Origin: Zygnema circumcarinatum
Taxonomy: Eukaryota > Streptophyta > Zygnematophyceae > Zygnematales > Zygnemataceae
Assembly (NCBI GenBank): GCA_037447605.1
Contig: CM074807.1
Location: forward strand, 2,448,141-2,512,140
Direction of reading: 5' to 3'
DNA length: 64,000 nt
Both the position numbers and the translations under genes were made by a program. This document shows, piece by piece, positions 42,814 through 55,595 of this stretch. How positions within the stretch are numbered: position 1 is the first letter of the stretch; the number at the start of each line of letters is the position of its first letter. Under the pieces are notes generated by a model. That model ran no database searches. It was given only the letters and a program-made list of their open reading frames with translations, and had not been told where the DNA came from.

Positions 42814-45800
42814 ATGCATCACCCACTCTTGGCAGGAGAAGAGAGGAGGAGTTCTGTGCCAACTATTCTTCAGGATATCATAGCACAGGCTTTCAGAGGA
42901 CGGGTTAGTATATGGAACTTGTTGGGGACACATTTTCATGAAAGAGAATGTGTTTCTGTCCATTTTGTGCAGTCTTCAGTTTTCATGGAAACACCACCAC
43001 TTTGCCTTAGTTTCTCTATTCTAATGTATTCAATATGGAGAGAGTCCTACGCTTTCTTACAATAAAGGCCTGGCGTCTTACTAATTTCATTGTAGTATCC
43101 TGGCTACGTCATATTAAAATACTCCTTAAGTGCATGACTTCTGCCCTTCTGCTGTCGGCAACCATGACCTTATCAGTTAAAAGGTGATTTGAGTGCAAAT
43201 CAAGTTAAGGGCATGTCGAAACGAACAGAGACGAGCAAAAGTTGCGTACTGGCTTGACTGCAGGAGATACTGAAATTTAAGAAAAGGTTCATCTATGTGC
43301 CTAGACACAAAAGAAAAAAAAACTTTTCGTGAAAACTCGTTTTATTCATGGATTTGGAAATAAGGAATAAGATCGTGACACATGCAATTGACCACAATTA
43401 TTGCATTTCCCATTTTCAGGTTCTATTACAGCCCTGCAAAGGAATTAGGGTTTAACTGCTGCAAAACTAATATTTTGTTCACAAACTGGAAGAAAACAGA
43501 CCGGACTTTTAAGTTGATCAACGCTAACGAGTCCAGAATAGCCGAGGAGGTCACGCCAAAGAAGAATGCACTTTATGTTCTTAGCCTTGTCACCAGCACA
43601 GGAAATGGATTGAGATCTAAGGCAAGAAGAGGAATTACATCGCAGTAAATACGTTTGCTCAAGATTCTTGCATTCATCTGCCTGACTCAGTATTCTTCCA
43701 TAACGCCTGGCTACTTCTCTGAAGGTCTTTAAGTGCCTACTCTTTTTTTGCATCTCTGGTCGAAATTCTTAAACTTCTCGATGTCGCCCTTTTGTCCATG
43801 CATTGCCAGGGGGCACTTGCTTGCTTGTCCTGTCTTTTCCTCGTTGCTGTCCTCCTTAACCGTTTGATGCCGCAGGCCTTTCTGCCTATTCGTTGTTGTG
43901 ATGAAGGTCAGTGATTTTCTTGAGCTCTTCTGTCGACCCTCTGATGCAGACGAATGCTGAAGCAGATTTCGAGGCTGAGGATGTGACTCATCCCCCTGCA
44001 CGAGAAGTCAGGAGGTCAGAGGTATGCATCTAAACAACTTCGCGTCCAAAAAATGGCGAGCCTTCTGACTGAAGAATATTACCCTGTTTCATTCTGCTCT
44101 TCATTGGGCTTTTTCAATGTCGACTACCTGGCACTTCACAAACTTCTTTTAGAAACTTCATTGCTGTTGTATATTTACTTTGTTTACTCATACATGGATT
44201 CGAACCCTTTTGTATGACACTCAGTTAGATCCTTTACGCTTGTCGTGGCGATCTACAGGCTGTTGACTTAAAACCCTTTGTGACGGAGACAATTCATCTT
44301 GAGCGTGGTCTGACGTTGCTGAAGGTGCATTCGCTCTCCTTATTACAACCGTTCCATAGGCACTCCTCCTATCCTATGTATTGGAAAAGAATGTGTATAG
44401 CATGGCACTACTTTGAGGTTGCTTGGAGATCCAGGGAGGAGAATTCAAAAGACCTATTGGCTTGTTCCAGTTGTCAAGTTTTAATAGTAATTGTGCTGTA
44501 GTGGAGGCCAAGTTTATCAACAGGCTGTTGGCTTTCCGCTGCTGCCGGTTTCCAGGGGAGGATATCTACAGCAGAAGTAATGGGTACAGACAACCCCAAC
44601 TCTGATCTGGTTCCTGGAAAGTATGAAGGTAAGCAGTTGTATAGACTGCACATCAACCACCCAGTTTGACGTGTAAGTTGGCAGGTGGAAATGTTTCCAA
44701 GGTACTAACTATTGATTCGTGGTAAGTTTTTTTTTTTTATTTGTGCAGGCGGTTTAAAGTTGTGGGAATGCGCCATTGATTTGATCGAGGCTATGCGTCG
44801 AGAAATGCAAGATGGTCACCTTGTTTTTCGAGGAAAGGACGTCCTTGAGGTGCACCAAAACACCTCAGCAACACTCTCTGATTGGTCATTGGAAGCCGAG
44901 TTTCAGCTCTTTATTTATGTTGCTTTCTTCACAGTCTTCTCTGTCCAGTGTTCTTTCTCACCTGCTGCTCTGAAACTTTGGTTGAGCAGCTTGGATGTGG
45001 TCACGGGCTTCCCGGCATCCTCGCATGCTTAAAGGTGAGTTTTTTCTCATGAAACGAGCATGTCTAAACTGTACTGAGTAAATCACATCGATAGCTGAAA
45101 TGAAATGCGGTGTTCTACGTGACTGAGAGACGTGTGGCTAACTGATTGCTGACAAATGACGGGGGACGCATTTTTCCCAGGGAGCCTCCAAGGTGCATTT
45201 TCAGGACTACAATGAAGAGGTTCTTCTCCGTCTGACAATCCCGAATGTGGAAGCCAACCTGGCTGCTGTTGAGCAGGCATCTAAGTCTACTATAGACACG
45301 GAGGCTGCAACCGTAAGATCCCCGAATCATATTCCCGAAATACGATTCTTTGCGGGGGATTGGGGGGATATGACTTCTCTGTTTTCCCTCGCACGACTCC
45401 CTGAAGATGCAGACGAAGGAATTCTATCTGTAAATGAGGAGGCAGCTAGCCGAGGAGGAGCTGCAGAACCTGCAGAGTTGGATTCGATTCAATCTCAGAG
45501 CAGTGGCAGCCATTCTGATGACACGGAGAATCCCGGCTCTGCTTACCACCGGAGGCTTGCTGGCACACCATCCTTTTATAATCGCAAGGGGGAAGCAGAA
45601 ATTAATGAAGGTGGTGGTTATGATGTTATTCTTATGTCTGAAACTGTGTATTCCACACAGTCTATGCCACGGCTACTTGCGCTCATAAAGCAGGTGAGTC
45701 GTTTAGCATATGCTCCGACTAACATGGTTGAACAGATTATACACTTCCTGCGAATGCTCAAAGTGCATTGGTACCATCCCACTGGTGAATTTCGTATTAC

Positions 45801-46311
45801 TGAATGTGCTGTAAGTTGTCTGCAGTGCCTTCGGCGGCCCTATGGAGTGGTCTACCTGGCAGGGAAGAAACATTACTTTGGAGTGGGAGGTGGGACCCGC
45901 CAGTTCAGGTCAATGGTGGAAGACGATGGTGAGTTATGGCATGTAGGTCTAATAGGTGGTAAATGACGTAAGAGGAAAGAATGTGGAGAATATGACATTG
46001 GATTTGTGCTGTGAAGATGAAGCCAATAAAGTAGAAACGCCTGTATCGGAAATTCGTAACGTGCATGGAGGCGCAGCCAACTCGCAAAAAAGAAGTGGAA
46101 GCAAGTCACTTCTGACTACTGGTTCACTGACTTTGTTTGGAGACAAGCACAGAAAAGTTCATCATTTTGCTGTGTGATGGCAATGATCCAGTCGCACTAA
46201 TGGGGCCCTCCTGATTCTCCTGCAGGAGTCCTGCATTCACATCTAGTGAAAGAGTGGGCTGATGGCAGCTCTAATGTTCGTGAGATTTGGAAGTTCTTCT
46301 TTAAGACATGA
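42814..46311 (+). CDS. METTL18: METTL18-type protein-histidine N-methyltransferase
   Basis: A SAM-dependent seven-beta-strand methyltransferase. In animals and yeast the family methylates a histidine of ribosomal protein uL3. Exons: 42814-42903, 43950-44021, 44259-44324, 44556-44628, 44749-44849, 44990-45034, 45181-45693, 45826-45928, 46226-46311. Sum 1149 nt, 382 aa, in frame. Motifs: GRISTAEVMG before the core, GGLKLWECAIDLIE, the SAM loop VLELGCGHGLPG across an exon junction, KVHFQDYN (motif II), DVILMSETVY, CLRRPYGVVYLAGKKHYF and the end REIWKFFFKT. This order is that of the plant METTL18 proteins. A Ser/Glu-rich insert lies between the motifs, as in plants. The N-terminal exon is the least certain, since 1 kb of intron follows it. 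It is tail-to-tail with the RING-PHD gene. Confidence 0.9.
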
Positions 46312-47447
46312 TGCGCCTTCTTTCAAGTGTACCTCTCTCGGCATCCGAGTTTGTAAAAGGCGGCAAATGGTTGCAGGGTCTGCCTTCGCCCGGAGGAGCA
46401 ATATCCTCCTATTACCATCCGCCAGAAAGAAGCATGTGCCGAAAATTAGGGCGTCAATGCAGTTAGCTGTGCAGGAAGCTTCGTTTACATGAGGCTATGT
46501 AAATATAAGGCCCTGTACCGGGTAATACATTAGGGATGGCGAATTCCAGCCATACCATGAATAGCTCCTATCCGTCCATTCATGCTGCTGCAAGTGCTCA
46601 TCGTTTGTCACCACAGCCTGAACTGAACTAAGCGCTGGCTCTATGCGCTTGGAGCCTTTATATTGGAAGTCAGTCACAAGCCTTTTTGGAATTGGTCTGA
46701 GGGAGCAGGCTTTCATACTAGCAAAGACTTCAAAAAAAGAATGTCTAAAAATGTGTCGTAAAGGACGACTGAAGGTGGTTGCACTTTGAATCGAGCCTCC
46801 GAGGGTAGATATGGCGTTCTCTGGCTTGATGAGAGGCATCAAGCACGGCGGATAGATATGATTGGACATGGAATGCCCTGGAGCGTGAAAACCGCATCTT
46901 TGACCTATAGCAGGCGTTAGACTGAACAACTCGTACTAAAAAATCGAACTATCGTCATTGCCACGACTACCGAGAGTTGATTTCAACGGAACGGAACATG
47001 CCAAAAGCAACGGTTAGCGAGTACTGTATAGAAAATAACTGGCCCCATGTAGCTTTAACTTACCTTTTTCCACTCAGCATGGGCTGAATTCTGAAGCAGG
47101 CTGTTATAGGGAGGTTCAATGGAACGAAAGGAAAACAAGGAATGCAAAGGATGCAGTAACCATGCAGGAGAGAGTACCATAAAAGAATACCCTATGAGAA
47201 GTTCTCTTTGACAAGTATCTCTATAAGTAAGTGATGCCGCACGGAAAGTACAAGGTAGGTTTAAATAATTTGTCAATGGTATATGCTACATATATACGAA
47301 TGAAGCCTGCATTGCATCCCCAAATCTGCTGCCTAAAACGAACTAGAGCTCAGACTTGGCGACCTAACAACTACGAGCACATATTTGTTAGACAGTTTGC
47401 TCCAGCCCTACACTAAATCCAGATTGAATAACGAATAAAATGGAAGA
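46312..47447. other. Tail-to-tail spacer between METTL18 and the RING-PHD gene
   Basis: This 1.1-kb spacer should contain both 3' untranslated regions. A minus-strand open frame of 144 codons (46495-46929) has no recognisable domain and no splice partner, so I do not call it. I see no repeats or RNA genes. Confidence 0.5.
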
Positions 47448-50400
47448 TCACCTTTGCTTAAAAAGCATCTGAGACAGTGTTCCGCAAACATCTAAAGCTG
47501 CGAGTTTAAGTTGATGTTCAAGGCAGTCCAAGCAGATAGATTTCGCACCATCTGCCTGCAGAGTATCGGTGACTGAATGGGAGCACTTGCCGGCTTTATG
47601 TAAATGCATCATTGCATGCGTCGCCTGCTGTGAAATGGTCTTAAATTGCTCCTTGCCTGTCAAACGGCAAAGATAAACCATCAGGGGAAAGTGATAAGCT
47701 TTTGCACTAGCAATTGAAGCAAAAAACTCAATTTGAGGGAGGCACTGTGACTGTGAATTTTAGCATTGGTAGAACTTCCAGCGCTGACAGACTACTCTCT
47801 CAGAAGGGCGCATGAGGCTACTCCTGCATACAACTACAAGGTTTTGATATCTCGACGGTAGTCTAAAGAGTGTGCCACATCTTTCTTCAAGCGTATGAAA
47901 AGGTCGTCTTGTCAACAGGCCAGCTTCGAGTATCGATGCTCGGGGCTTCTAGACCCCAAGCAATTCTACATTAAAAAAGCGGTTAACCACAAATGCAAGT
48001 GAATATAACAACCAGGATTCAGGTAGAACTCACCAATGCACCCAGATTTATAGCTGGGTAATAGGCCATCCTTCACTTTTCTGGCTATTCTCTCTTTAAA
48101 TGCCTTCAAAATTTGTCGTTCACCTTCCGAATATTTAACGGCAACTCGTCTCACACTAATGCTAGCCACCATCTCATCTCCCTCAATGGGCAATGCTGAG
48201 GCCTGTGCAGCATCCTCAGGCCTCCGGTGCTTTGCACGCAGACTTTCTTGGGAAAGCATACGTTTTGAAACCTCATCTGCCCCTCCGTTCCTTTCTCTGC
48301 TCGAAACTCCTCCCTCGATTCGGCTTGGGACCGGGCAGGCTAAGTTAATATGGGATGCCATTGGAACTTCTGCATGTTTTATGCTCCCGTCTCGTGCTTT
48401 CAGGAGGCTGTTACTGGAAACTTGCAATGGCTTCTTTTCAGAGTCAGCGTGCAAATGTCTAGCCTGACATTCTGAATGGCGACCGCCTGTTGCACAATTA
48501 TCGCCATTGTTTTCTGGCTCGTCGGAGACAAGCTCTCGCAGGAGCTTTTCCCTGTTTGAGCTTTTCCACAAATCATCTGTACTCCCATAATCCTTATAAC
48601 TTCCTTGGCTGGCATCGCAATACTGTGGAAGCCTAAGCGCAGAGTCTGTCAATTCAGAGGGTGGACAATGTGGTAAGTCGTCAAATGACGCTGCTGGGAA
48701 AATCATAGCTTCGCTTTTGTGGGAGCCTCCAGCTTTCTCTTTTGTAAAGCACTGCTTGTTTTCATACAGCTCTGCTGCATTCTGACCAAGATGCATGCCC
48801 CCTTGGCTTTCTTGATCAAGTTTGCTATGGGTCCAAGAACTTGTACTACTAATGTTTCCATCGAGGAACGTTTGCACACCTAAATACCTTTCGTCAGCCA
48901 TCTCAGTAACATCATTAAACGTGATCCTCCTGTGAGAGGATGAATTCTCTCCCTTCGCAAGCCTCTCCTTGCTTATATTGCTCTTATTTTTATAACCTGC
49001 CCTCCTCGAATCTTGGCACTGGCTTGCTGGAAAGTTTGAATCAGGTTGCTCTGCAACTTCACGAGGTGGTCGTGGCTCTAACACTTGATGACTAAGGTGT
49101 GCCAAGGACTCCATGGGCGGTAAACAGGAGAGGTCCTGCAATTTTCCTGAGAGATTGGATTCCCTGAGTTGAAGACCCTCTAGCTCACAAGTGTCCACTA
49201 AACCCCCTCTACGTGCGGTATATACATTCTCGTGTAAGTTCCCTTCTACAGTATCTTTGGTGAAACTCATGGTGTCTTGCAAGCTCTCTCCTACATATGC
49301 ACCTTGGACGTTGCGTCTGTTCATGTTCGCCGTATGTGACGCGATACATTCCTTACCCACAGTTCCTTGGTCGGTGTAGTCGGAATTGCCGAGGCCTGGG
49401 CCTGCATCGGCCTGCATGTCCCTTGTAGCAGCTGGGCCAGAATTGTGTTGCTCTCCTGTACGAGCTTCTATGTGAGGTGAACGCCTTTGTGAAGATGTAC
49501 CCGGCGTGGCATGACCACCCCAGTCTAAATGATGCCGTACTCTAATTTCAGTGACTTTGCGTGTAGTCAACGGCCGAATTTCACTTGATGGCAACAAAGG
49601 AGCCGCCAAAGAAGCTCTTTCTGAACCTTGAATGACATCTGAAGTAGTTGTGGCGTACCTTGGCTGGGTGGAAGGTACAGAGGGACCCTCGAGAGTATTC
49701 AGCTGACTTGGGGACTCGTGACTCGCGACTCGTGGACTCGACTCCCTTGTGGACTCATTACTAGTGTTCTGGATACCGCGATTCTCATTCATGCTGCCAC
49801 TACCACCCCGTAGAGCACGTGCTTGCTCAAGCATTCTCCAAGCTAGTGCCTCTTGCATGTCTTGCGTCTGCCCCAAAAGCCTTGCATTTGCAATGTCAAT
49901 GGCCTGCCTTATTCTCGAGGTAGGGCGTGTGGTTTGTGGCACGCTTACACTTTGCTCTTGGACAAGAGTGGGGCTTCTTCTCACACTTTGCCCCGGAAAA
50001 TCCAGTAGCCCGCGTCGAAGATCATCCCAGTTCTCTCTCAGATTCTGCAGGTGCCCATTCACGACATTCACAGTGCGTGCCTCAACTCGTCCTGAACCTG
50101 CAATTTCTTGGTGAGACTCGCTGGTTGTACAGTCACTTCCCCCTTCATCCCATATTATGTCTGACGATCCTGATCCTCCTCCCCCCCATGAACCTCTGAC
50201 GCTCCGTCGACTGTACCTCTGCCGAGGTTGGCGTGGCACGTCCATCTGCAAGTGAAGGCGGGCACGAATGCCCCTCCCTGCCGGCCTTTGGCGACTGCGT
50301 CCACGGCCGGCACTGGGTCGCCTCTGACGGCTGCGGCCGGCAGTCGCGGGTTCGGGCTCCCACGCGTCAAAGGGGGCCGCGTCGTCACCCATGCAGGAGG

Positions 50401-51403
50401 GGCAGAGCCAAGTCCCTTCGGGAACTCTGCGGGCCAGCCCAACACAGAAAGTGTGGGCAGCACGGTCACAGCTATCGCAGAGGAGGAGGAGATTGTCATG
50501 AGAATCACCTGTGGGAGGGCAAAGAAAATGGGCGGACACTGAATATATAATAAGCTCATTGTTTATGTTGGAGGTTTCATAAGCTATGGTGGTAATAAAC
50601 AATTAACTTGCCGAAGCACTGGTCTGGGAAAAGTCACCAACAATTTCATGTGCACGAAAGGATGAAAGCAGCAGAGAGCAACTTTACCTGAGCATATCAT
50701 GCACGAAACATGCGCGTATGGTTCAAGGGCTTCAAGAAGTTCCGATTCTGTCTGGAGATATTTCTGTAGGAAAGAAGATGAATTGATCAGAAAATATGCT
50801 GCTACACTTCAAGCACGAAAGAGTAGTGACAACAGGCTTGGAGCTTGGCATTACTCAGCTACAAAATGTCGGAGTGCGAGTGACTGAAAAAGAAAGGCTT
50901 CTGCAACTAAGAAATTTTGGACGTTGAGATCGTGGAAACTTGTGAAAAGGACACAGTAAAAATACCTGGTCCTTCAAAGGAATACGATATGCTGGCTGCC
51001 TTCCTTGACGTCCTGAGCGCAAGAGCTCTTCCTTTCTCCGTTGAACTTTGGTAAACCTGCGCTTGCACATGGGACACCGCGATTCCACCTTTGCCCACTC
51101 CATAATACATGCAAAGCAAAAAATATGCTGACATGAATCCAAGATACCTCGATCCTTCTCCACCTCCTCAGAAAAACAGATACCACAGGTGAGTTCCTCG
51201 GGGATATCTTCGTCTCCTCCCTCAGGATGGTCATCTTTGTTACTTGCATCGGTTTCATCTGCCTCGATCTTACTGGAAACTTCTTCATTTCTTAACGCTG
51301 CAACAGCATCCCTGTTGCCGGCATCTTCGCCAGAGCCTTCTAATACTCCTGCTTCAATCCTAGGACGCTTCCGAGCATGGGTGGGAGATGGCATTGCCTC
51401 CAT
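47448..51403 (-). CDS. RING and PHD finger protein (PHRF1-like)
   Basis: Probably a nuclear E3 ubiquitin ligase and chromatin reader. Exons: 51403-50966, 50763-50688, 50508-48034, 47656-47448. Sum 3198 nt, 1065 aa, in frame. The RING finger is complete: C73, C76, C91, H93, C96, C99, C110, C113. A PHD finger follows across two introns: C167, C170, C182, C185, H190, C193, C207, C210, with LCDSCDRAAHTFC. After it come an Arg/Gly-rich stretch and a long low-complexity region, then near the end a charged helix (YSEGERQILKAFKERIARK). A Cys/His-containing tail (ATHAMMHLH, CSHSV, CLDCLEH) recalls the C-terminus of plant RING-PHD proteins. The architecture matches animal PHRF1, which binds RNA polymerase II, but orthology is not shown here. 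Confidence 0.87.
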
Positions 51404-53059
51404 ATCAGAAGAAGGATCAGGCTAGATCGTGAATTTTCCAGCCTTCTTATCAGAAGCTCCGCTAACGTACCATGCTGTAGAATCCCGCTATAACAGCTAC
51501 AACTTCTGCACCATTTCAGGGCTCTCTGAAAAGTTTTTGCAGTCATTTGCCATTTTCTTCATGCGTTACGGTCTATTAGGTCAGCAAATGGAAACAGGAA
51601 GTAGGAAAAGGAAGACGCGCCGAACTCATGAACCAGGCCCCCTTAACATGCTCGTTCTGCAAACCCAAAATAATCAACTATCTTCTCTCTTTTCCTCTCG
51701 AGTCTCGTCCCGAGTCCTCCTTCGATACTTGCACGCCGAAAGCAAGTTAATCTTGGTAAGGGGAACGTAGGCCACTCCTTTCGATCAGCAATTGCGGAGG
51801 AAGACGAGCAGGGAAGGAGGAGGTGGACAAAGCAGGGGGCGGGAGACGCGTCGCGTGAGGGCGCGGCGAGAACGTTAAATACGAAAATTCACCGGTACGT
51901 GTTTCCTCCTCACTCTCCATCAGACCATCACTGTTTCCTTTTTTGACAAGTACGGACGAAACACAAAAACAAACACTCAATAGATCAGGATGAAGTAAAT
52001 TCAATCTGAATGTGAGAGGAGAATGAGGTAGAAGCGCTTCGATTTCGGGTTGAGAAACAACGATGGCAACCCACAGCTTCGCAAGGAAACAACGAGGATG
52101 AAACGAGCGGGAGAGCCAACCCGGTTGCATCATAGCCGGCAGTCACATTATTGATAACGTTGTCCTGTATGTTTGTGATCCGCTACGTTGCCGGTTCATT
52201 ATCAGTGTCATCCGTTATTGCAGTGCTCCCGGTCTGCATGATCATGCGATCTACTTGAGCCACCTCCGCATGCAATGCCATTTCTGAAGGTGAGGCAAAC
52301 CTGCAACCGCGAGAGGCAGCGAGGCTGTATGGTCGAACTAAAAAAAAGCAGCAGAAGCTGGAATTCAGGAAATCGAAAGTTTGAACTGCGTGCTCAGTAA
52401 AGAAACAAAGTTGGAGAAGAATTCAACTTGACTTCAGGGTCATGAGGGACATGACTTGCAATGGACGTCGTAAACATATGGAAATGCGGCGCACCACGTC
52501 CTTGACTAAACAAAAATGCAAGCAGTCTAGCAGGTTAGTTTAGGAGAGTTTGGAAGCAGTGGAAAGTGGTTCTGTACAAAGAGGCTGTCTGCTGTAAATC
52601 GGCCGTTGAAATATTCGGGAGGTAGAAGAAAGAATGGCACCGAATGGAGGCTAAAATAGAAAGCGGCAAGAAAGCCAAGATTGTCAAAACAACAGAGAAA
52701 CTCTAATGACTGAAAGGATGCTCGAAGTGTTGCCAGGAATAAAACTTATTTGAATATAACCATTAGTTTATTTGAGAGGGAGGAAACGATCCACAAGAAA
52801 TCAAAAGAGTTTTTTTTGGGCAATCTCCGGCCAAAGGTCTGATGCTGGCCTGAATGCTCCATTGGCCATCTCTAAGGTTTCTCTCACGATGAGGGTTCTC
52901 TCACGATGGGGGTTCTCTCATTTTTTTATTATTTGTATGCATGTGTGTGAAGACTTACGGCAGGCAGACAGCTTCCTGCCCGGACAGAGAAGCGCCTCCA
53001 AATTTAGGGCGTTGCAGCGCCCCCACAGACGGCCCTGCATTAGCGCCGCCCCGCGCAAT

Positions 53060-54180
53060 CCGATATTGTATCGGTTACGATATTATTATAGATACCGATA
53101 CTATATCGTAGGCGATACTATGTCGTTAGATATGCTAGCAAACAAAACGCTCAGTTTGTTCGGCCGACTATATCGTCAGAGATTATATATCGTCAGATAT
53201 TTTATATCGTCAGAGATACTATATCGTCAGGCATTAGACTATATCGTTAAAGATTCTATATCGTTGGCGATACTATATCGTTGTAGATACTATATCGTTC
53301 AAGATACTATATCGTTTGAGATACTATATCGTTGGCGCTACTATATCGTAAAAGATACTATATCAATGACGATACAATATCGTTGGAGATACTATATCAA
53401 TGTAGATACTGTATCGAATGCAGATACTATATCGTTGGAGATACTATATCGATGACGGTATTATATCGTTTGCGATACTATATCGGTCAAGATCCTATAT
53501 CGTTGGAGATACTATATCGTTAGAAATACTATATCGGTGGAGATACTATATCGTTGGAGATACTATATCGATTGCGATAATATATCGTGTACGATAGTAT
53601 CGCAAACAAAATAGTATCGCCAACGATATAGTCTCTCCAACAAAATAGTATCTCCAACGATATAGTATCTCCAACGATATTGTATTGTCAACGATATAGT
53701 ATCTTTAACGATATAGTAGCGCCCACGATATATCATTGGAGATACTATATCGTTGGAGATACTATATCGTTGAAGATACTATATCGATGGCGATACTATT
53801 TCGTTTGCGATACTATATCGTTGAAAATACTTTATTGTTTTAGATATTGTATCGATGGCGATACAATATCGTTTGCGATACTATATCGTTGGAGATACTA
53901 TATCGTTGCTGATACTATATCGATAGCGATACAATATTATTATATTGCAAATATCGGTGGAGATACTGTATGATTATATCGTTTGCGATACTATATGATT
54001 ATATCGTTTGCGATACTTTATCTTTGGAGATACTATATCGTTGACGATACTATATTGTTGGCGATACTATATTGTAAGATATATTATATCGTTGGCGATA
54101 CCAGATATAACGATACTATATCGCTGGCAATACTATATCGTTAGTGACTGTATATCGTTGGCGATACTATATCGTTGTAG
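53060..54180. repeat. 1.1-kb minisatellite of a 17-bp unit, with an inverted middle
   Basis: The unit is close to GATACTATATCGTTGGA and repeats about 65 times with substitutions mainly in the last four bases and a few single-base length changes. Each unit contains GATA-CTA-TATC, a short inverted repeat. From about 53590 to 53735 the units run in the opposite orientation (CGATATAGTATC), after which the first orientation resumes. Long open frames across it (repeats of RYYIV and DTISLEILY) arise because a 17-bp unit cycles through all frames without a stop; they are not genes. Confidence 0.95.
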
Positions 54181-54259
54181 AATACCCTCCCCCTCCCCTC
54201 CCCCTCCCACCCCTCCCCTGCCCTGTCCTCCTCTTCTCTCCTCTTCTCTGTTTGCAATC

Positions 54260-54920
54260 TCCACAGAAATGCTACCAATTGAGTATGAGGCCCGCGATGA
54301 GCTTGTACAAGTCATGACCGAGCATTACAAGCACTAAGGATTTCACATCAAAGATCAGTGCACATAGCGACAACCACCGACTCTACCTACAATGCTTTAG
54401 CGGGGGGGGCAACAAGGGTAGACGTTAGGAAGAGAATAGCAAGAAGAGGCATACCTATAATACCTATAATGTCTACCCTCCAATCCCAATACAAGAACCA
54501 GCATACCTATAATACCTATAATGTCTACCCTCCAATCCCAATACAAGAACCAGCATACGACCAAAAGATTAGTGTACAATGAGATCGCTGCAATGAGGAC
54601 AAATTTCTTGGCTAGTCGAACCCCCATTGTGGCCCTAATTGAGACCCTGGGCGCTGACGATTTCATCTTTGAAGTTAGTTCTAGGATCGACGGCGTTGTC
54701 ACAGGTCTATTCGTTAATCACCGGGACTCAGCAAAGCTTGCGAGAGTACAACGTCTTCGTAATGGGTGCGACTTACAAGACGAACCAATTTGGGCTGAAA
54801 ATTATTAGGATCACTGCCACTTATTCGCAGGATTTGTGTTTTTACGAGAAGAAACTAAGGATGCGTACGTTTGCAAATGTGTTTGGGAACGTTGCGCTGA
54901 TGTGTGATAGGAGAAAATAG
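54260..54920 (+). pseudogene. MULE/FAR1-type transposase relic
   Basis: Fragments in two frames resemble the start of the MULE transposase core: FVNHRDSAKL in one frame, then after a frameshift REYNVFVMGATYKTNQFG and LKIIRITATYS in the next. In active family members the fragment near VMGATYKTN reads MDCTYKTN with a catalytic Asp; here Gly replaces it. Upstream, LPIEYEARDELV and RLVYNEIAAMRTNF flank a 52-bp tandem duplication that would break any protein. This is clearly a dead fragment. No terminal repeats are visible at its ends. Confidence 0.6.
54449..54552. repeat. Perfect 52-bp tandem duplication
   Basis: Two identical 52-bp units (54449-54500 and 54501-54552) lie head to tail, each with an internal TACCTATAATACCTATAAT doublet. 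They lie inside the MULE relic. Confidence 0.95.
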
Positions 54921-55032
54921 GGGGTTGAAAAACCTAAAACAGGGGGAGTGGATAGCCAAAATGGAAGTACACTTTTTTTTATGGAAAAAAAGGGGGAAAG
55001 GGTATCCAAAAAAGGGGAGGGTCTATCATTCT

Positions 55033-55460
55033 CCAAAAAAAAAGAACAATAAACAATTTGCATGAAAAGCATTGCGGCACCATTGGTTTCAAGCACCAAT
55101 GTGAGTGTATCATAGTATATCATTTATGGTCGCTCAGAAGCAACAAGGAATGGCAATCAGAAAGGGCCACACGGACTCACCACAGTTTCACAAAAACCAT
55201 TCCGCAGCCAAAAAAAAATTCTCGCTAGGAAGATTTTTGACCTCATAAGCTTTGTGGCTCATGAAAGCAAGAATTTTTCTTTGGGAACATAATGATTTTC
55301 GCAAAACTGTGATGAGTCCGTGTGACCCTTTCTAACTGCCATTCTTTAGTGCTACTGCACGGCCGTCAATGATATACCATGATATACTCACATTAGTGCT
55401 TCAAAGTAGTGGTGGCAAGGTGATTTTCATGCAAATTATCGATTGTTCTCTTTCTCCAAA
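55033..55460. mobile_element. About 430-bp foldback element (MITE-like)
   Basis: The left arm (about 55033-55245) and the reverse complement of the right arm (about 55270-55460) align with frequent substitutions. Shared words include TTTGCATGAAAA, GCACYAATGTGAGT, ATATCATTTA/ATATCATTGA and GGTCACACGGACTCA-like blocks. It has no coding capacity. The arms are clearly more diverged than those of the element at 3241-3940, so it is older. I could not define a target-site duplication. A further piece of its inner arm recurs at 55585-55618, inside the last exon of NUP107. Confidence 0.85.
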
Positions 55461-55595
55461 CTGTTCAAAAAAATCTTTAATTCAACTCTACATAGGTATA
55501 CAAGATTGTCTGTGCCTTCCCGACCAGTTCACGCTAAAGACTCAAAGTTCGATATTGTTAGTGCATGGTAGTTAGGAACTTGTAACACATAAAGC

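Larger units (their letters stand above)
51404..55595. other. Repeat-rich intergenic region
   Basis: Between the RING-PHD start and the NUP107 stop there are 4.2 kb without a gene I can support. 51404-52870 is ordinary non-coding sequence and must include the RING-PHD promoter. At 52879-52920 a 17-bp unit (TTCTCTCACGATGRGGG) occurs two and a half times. The rest is filled by the 17-bp minisatellite, a pyrimidine-rich CCCCTCCC tract (about 54184-54240), a MULE relic and a foldback element, listed separately. Confidence 0.6.

Noticed and set aside
42668..42883. Alternative METTL18 start at 42668
   Set aside because: Its frame ends in a stop before any usable donor, whereas the frame beginning at 42814 ends at a GT donor in the phase the next exon needs.
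46495..46929. A 144-codon minus-strand gene or extra RING-PHD exon
   Set aside because: The RING-PHD frame already ends at 47448, and this frame has no domain or splice sites that would join it.
53060..54180. CRISPR-like array
   Set aside because: The units are contiguous 17-mers without unique spacers, and the genome is eukaryotic.
52772..54337. Protein-coding genes rich in RYYIV and DTISLEILY repeats
   Set aside because: These frames are produced by the 17-bp minisatellite, whose unit length is not a multiple of three and whose sequence has no stop in one orientation.
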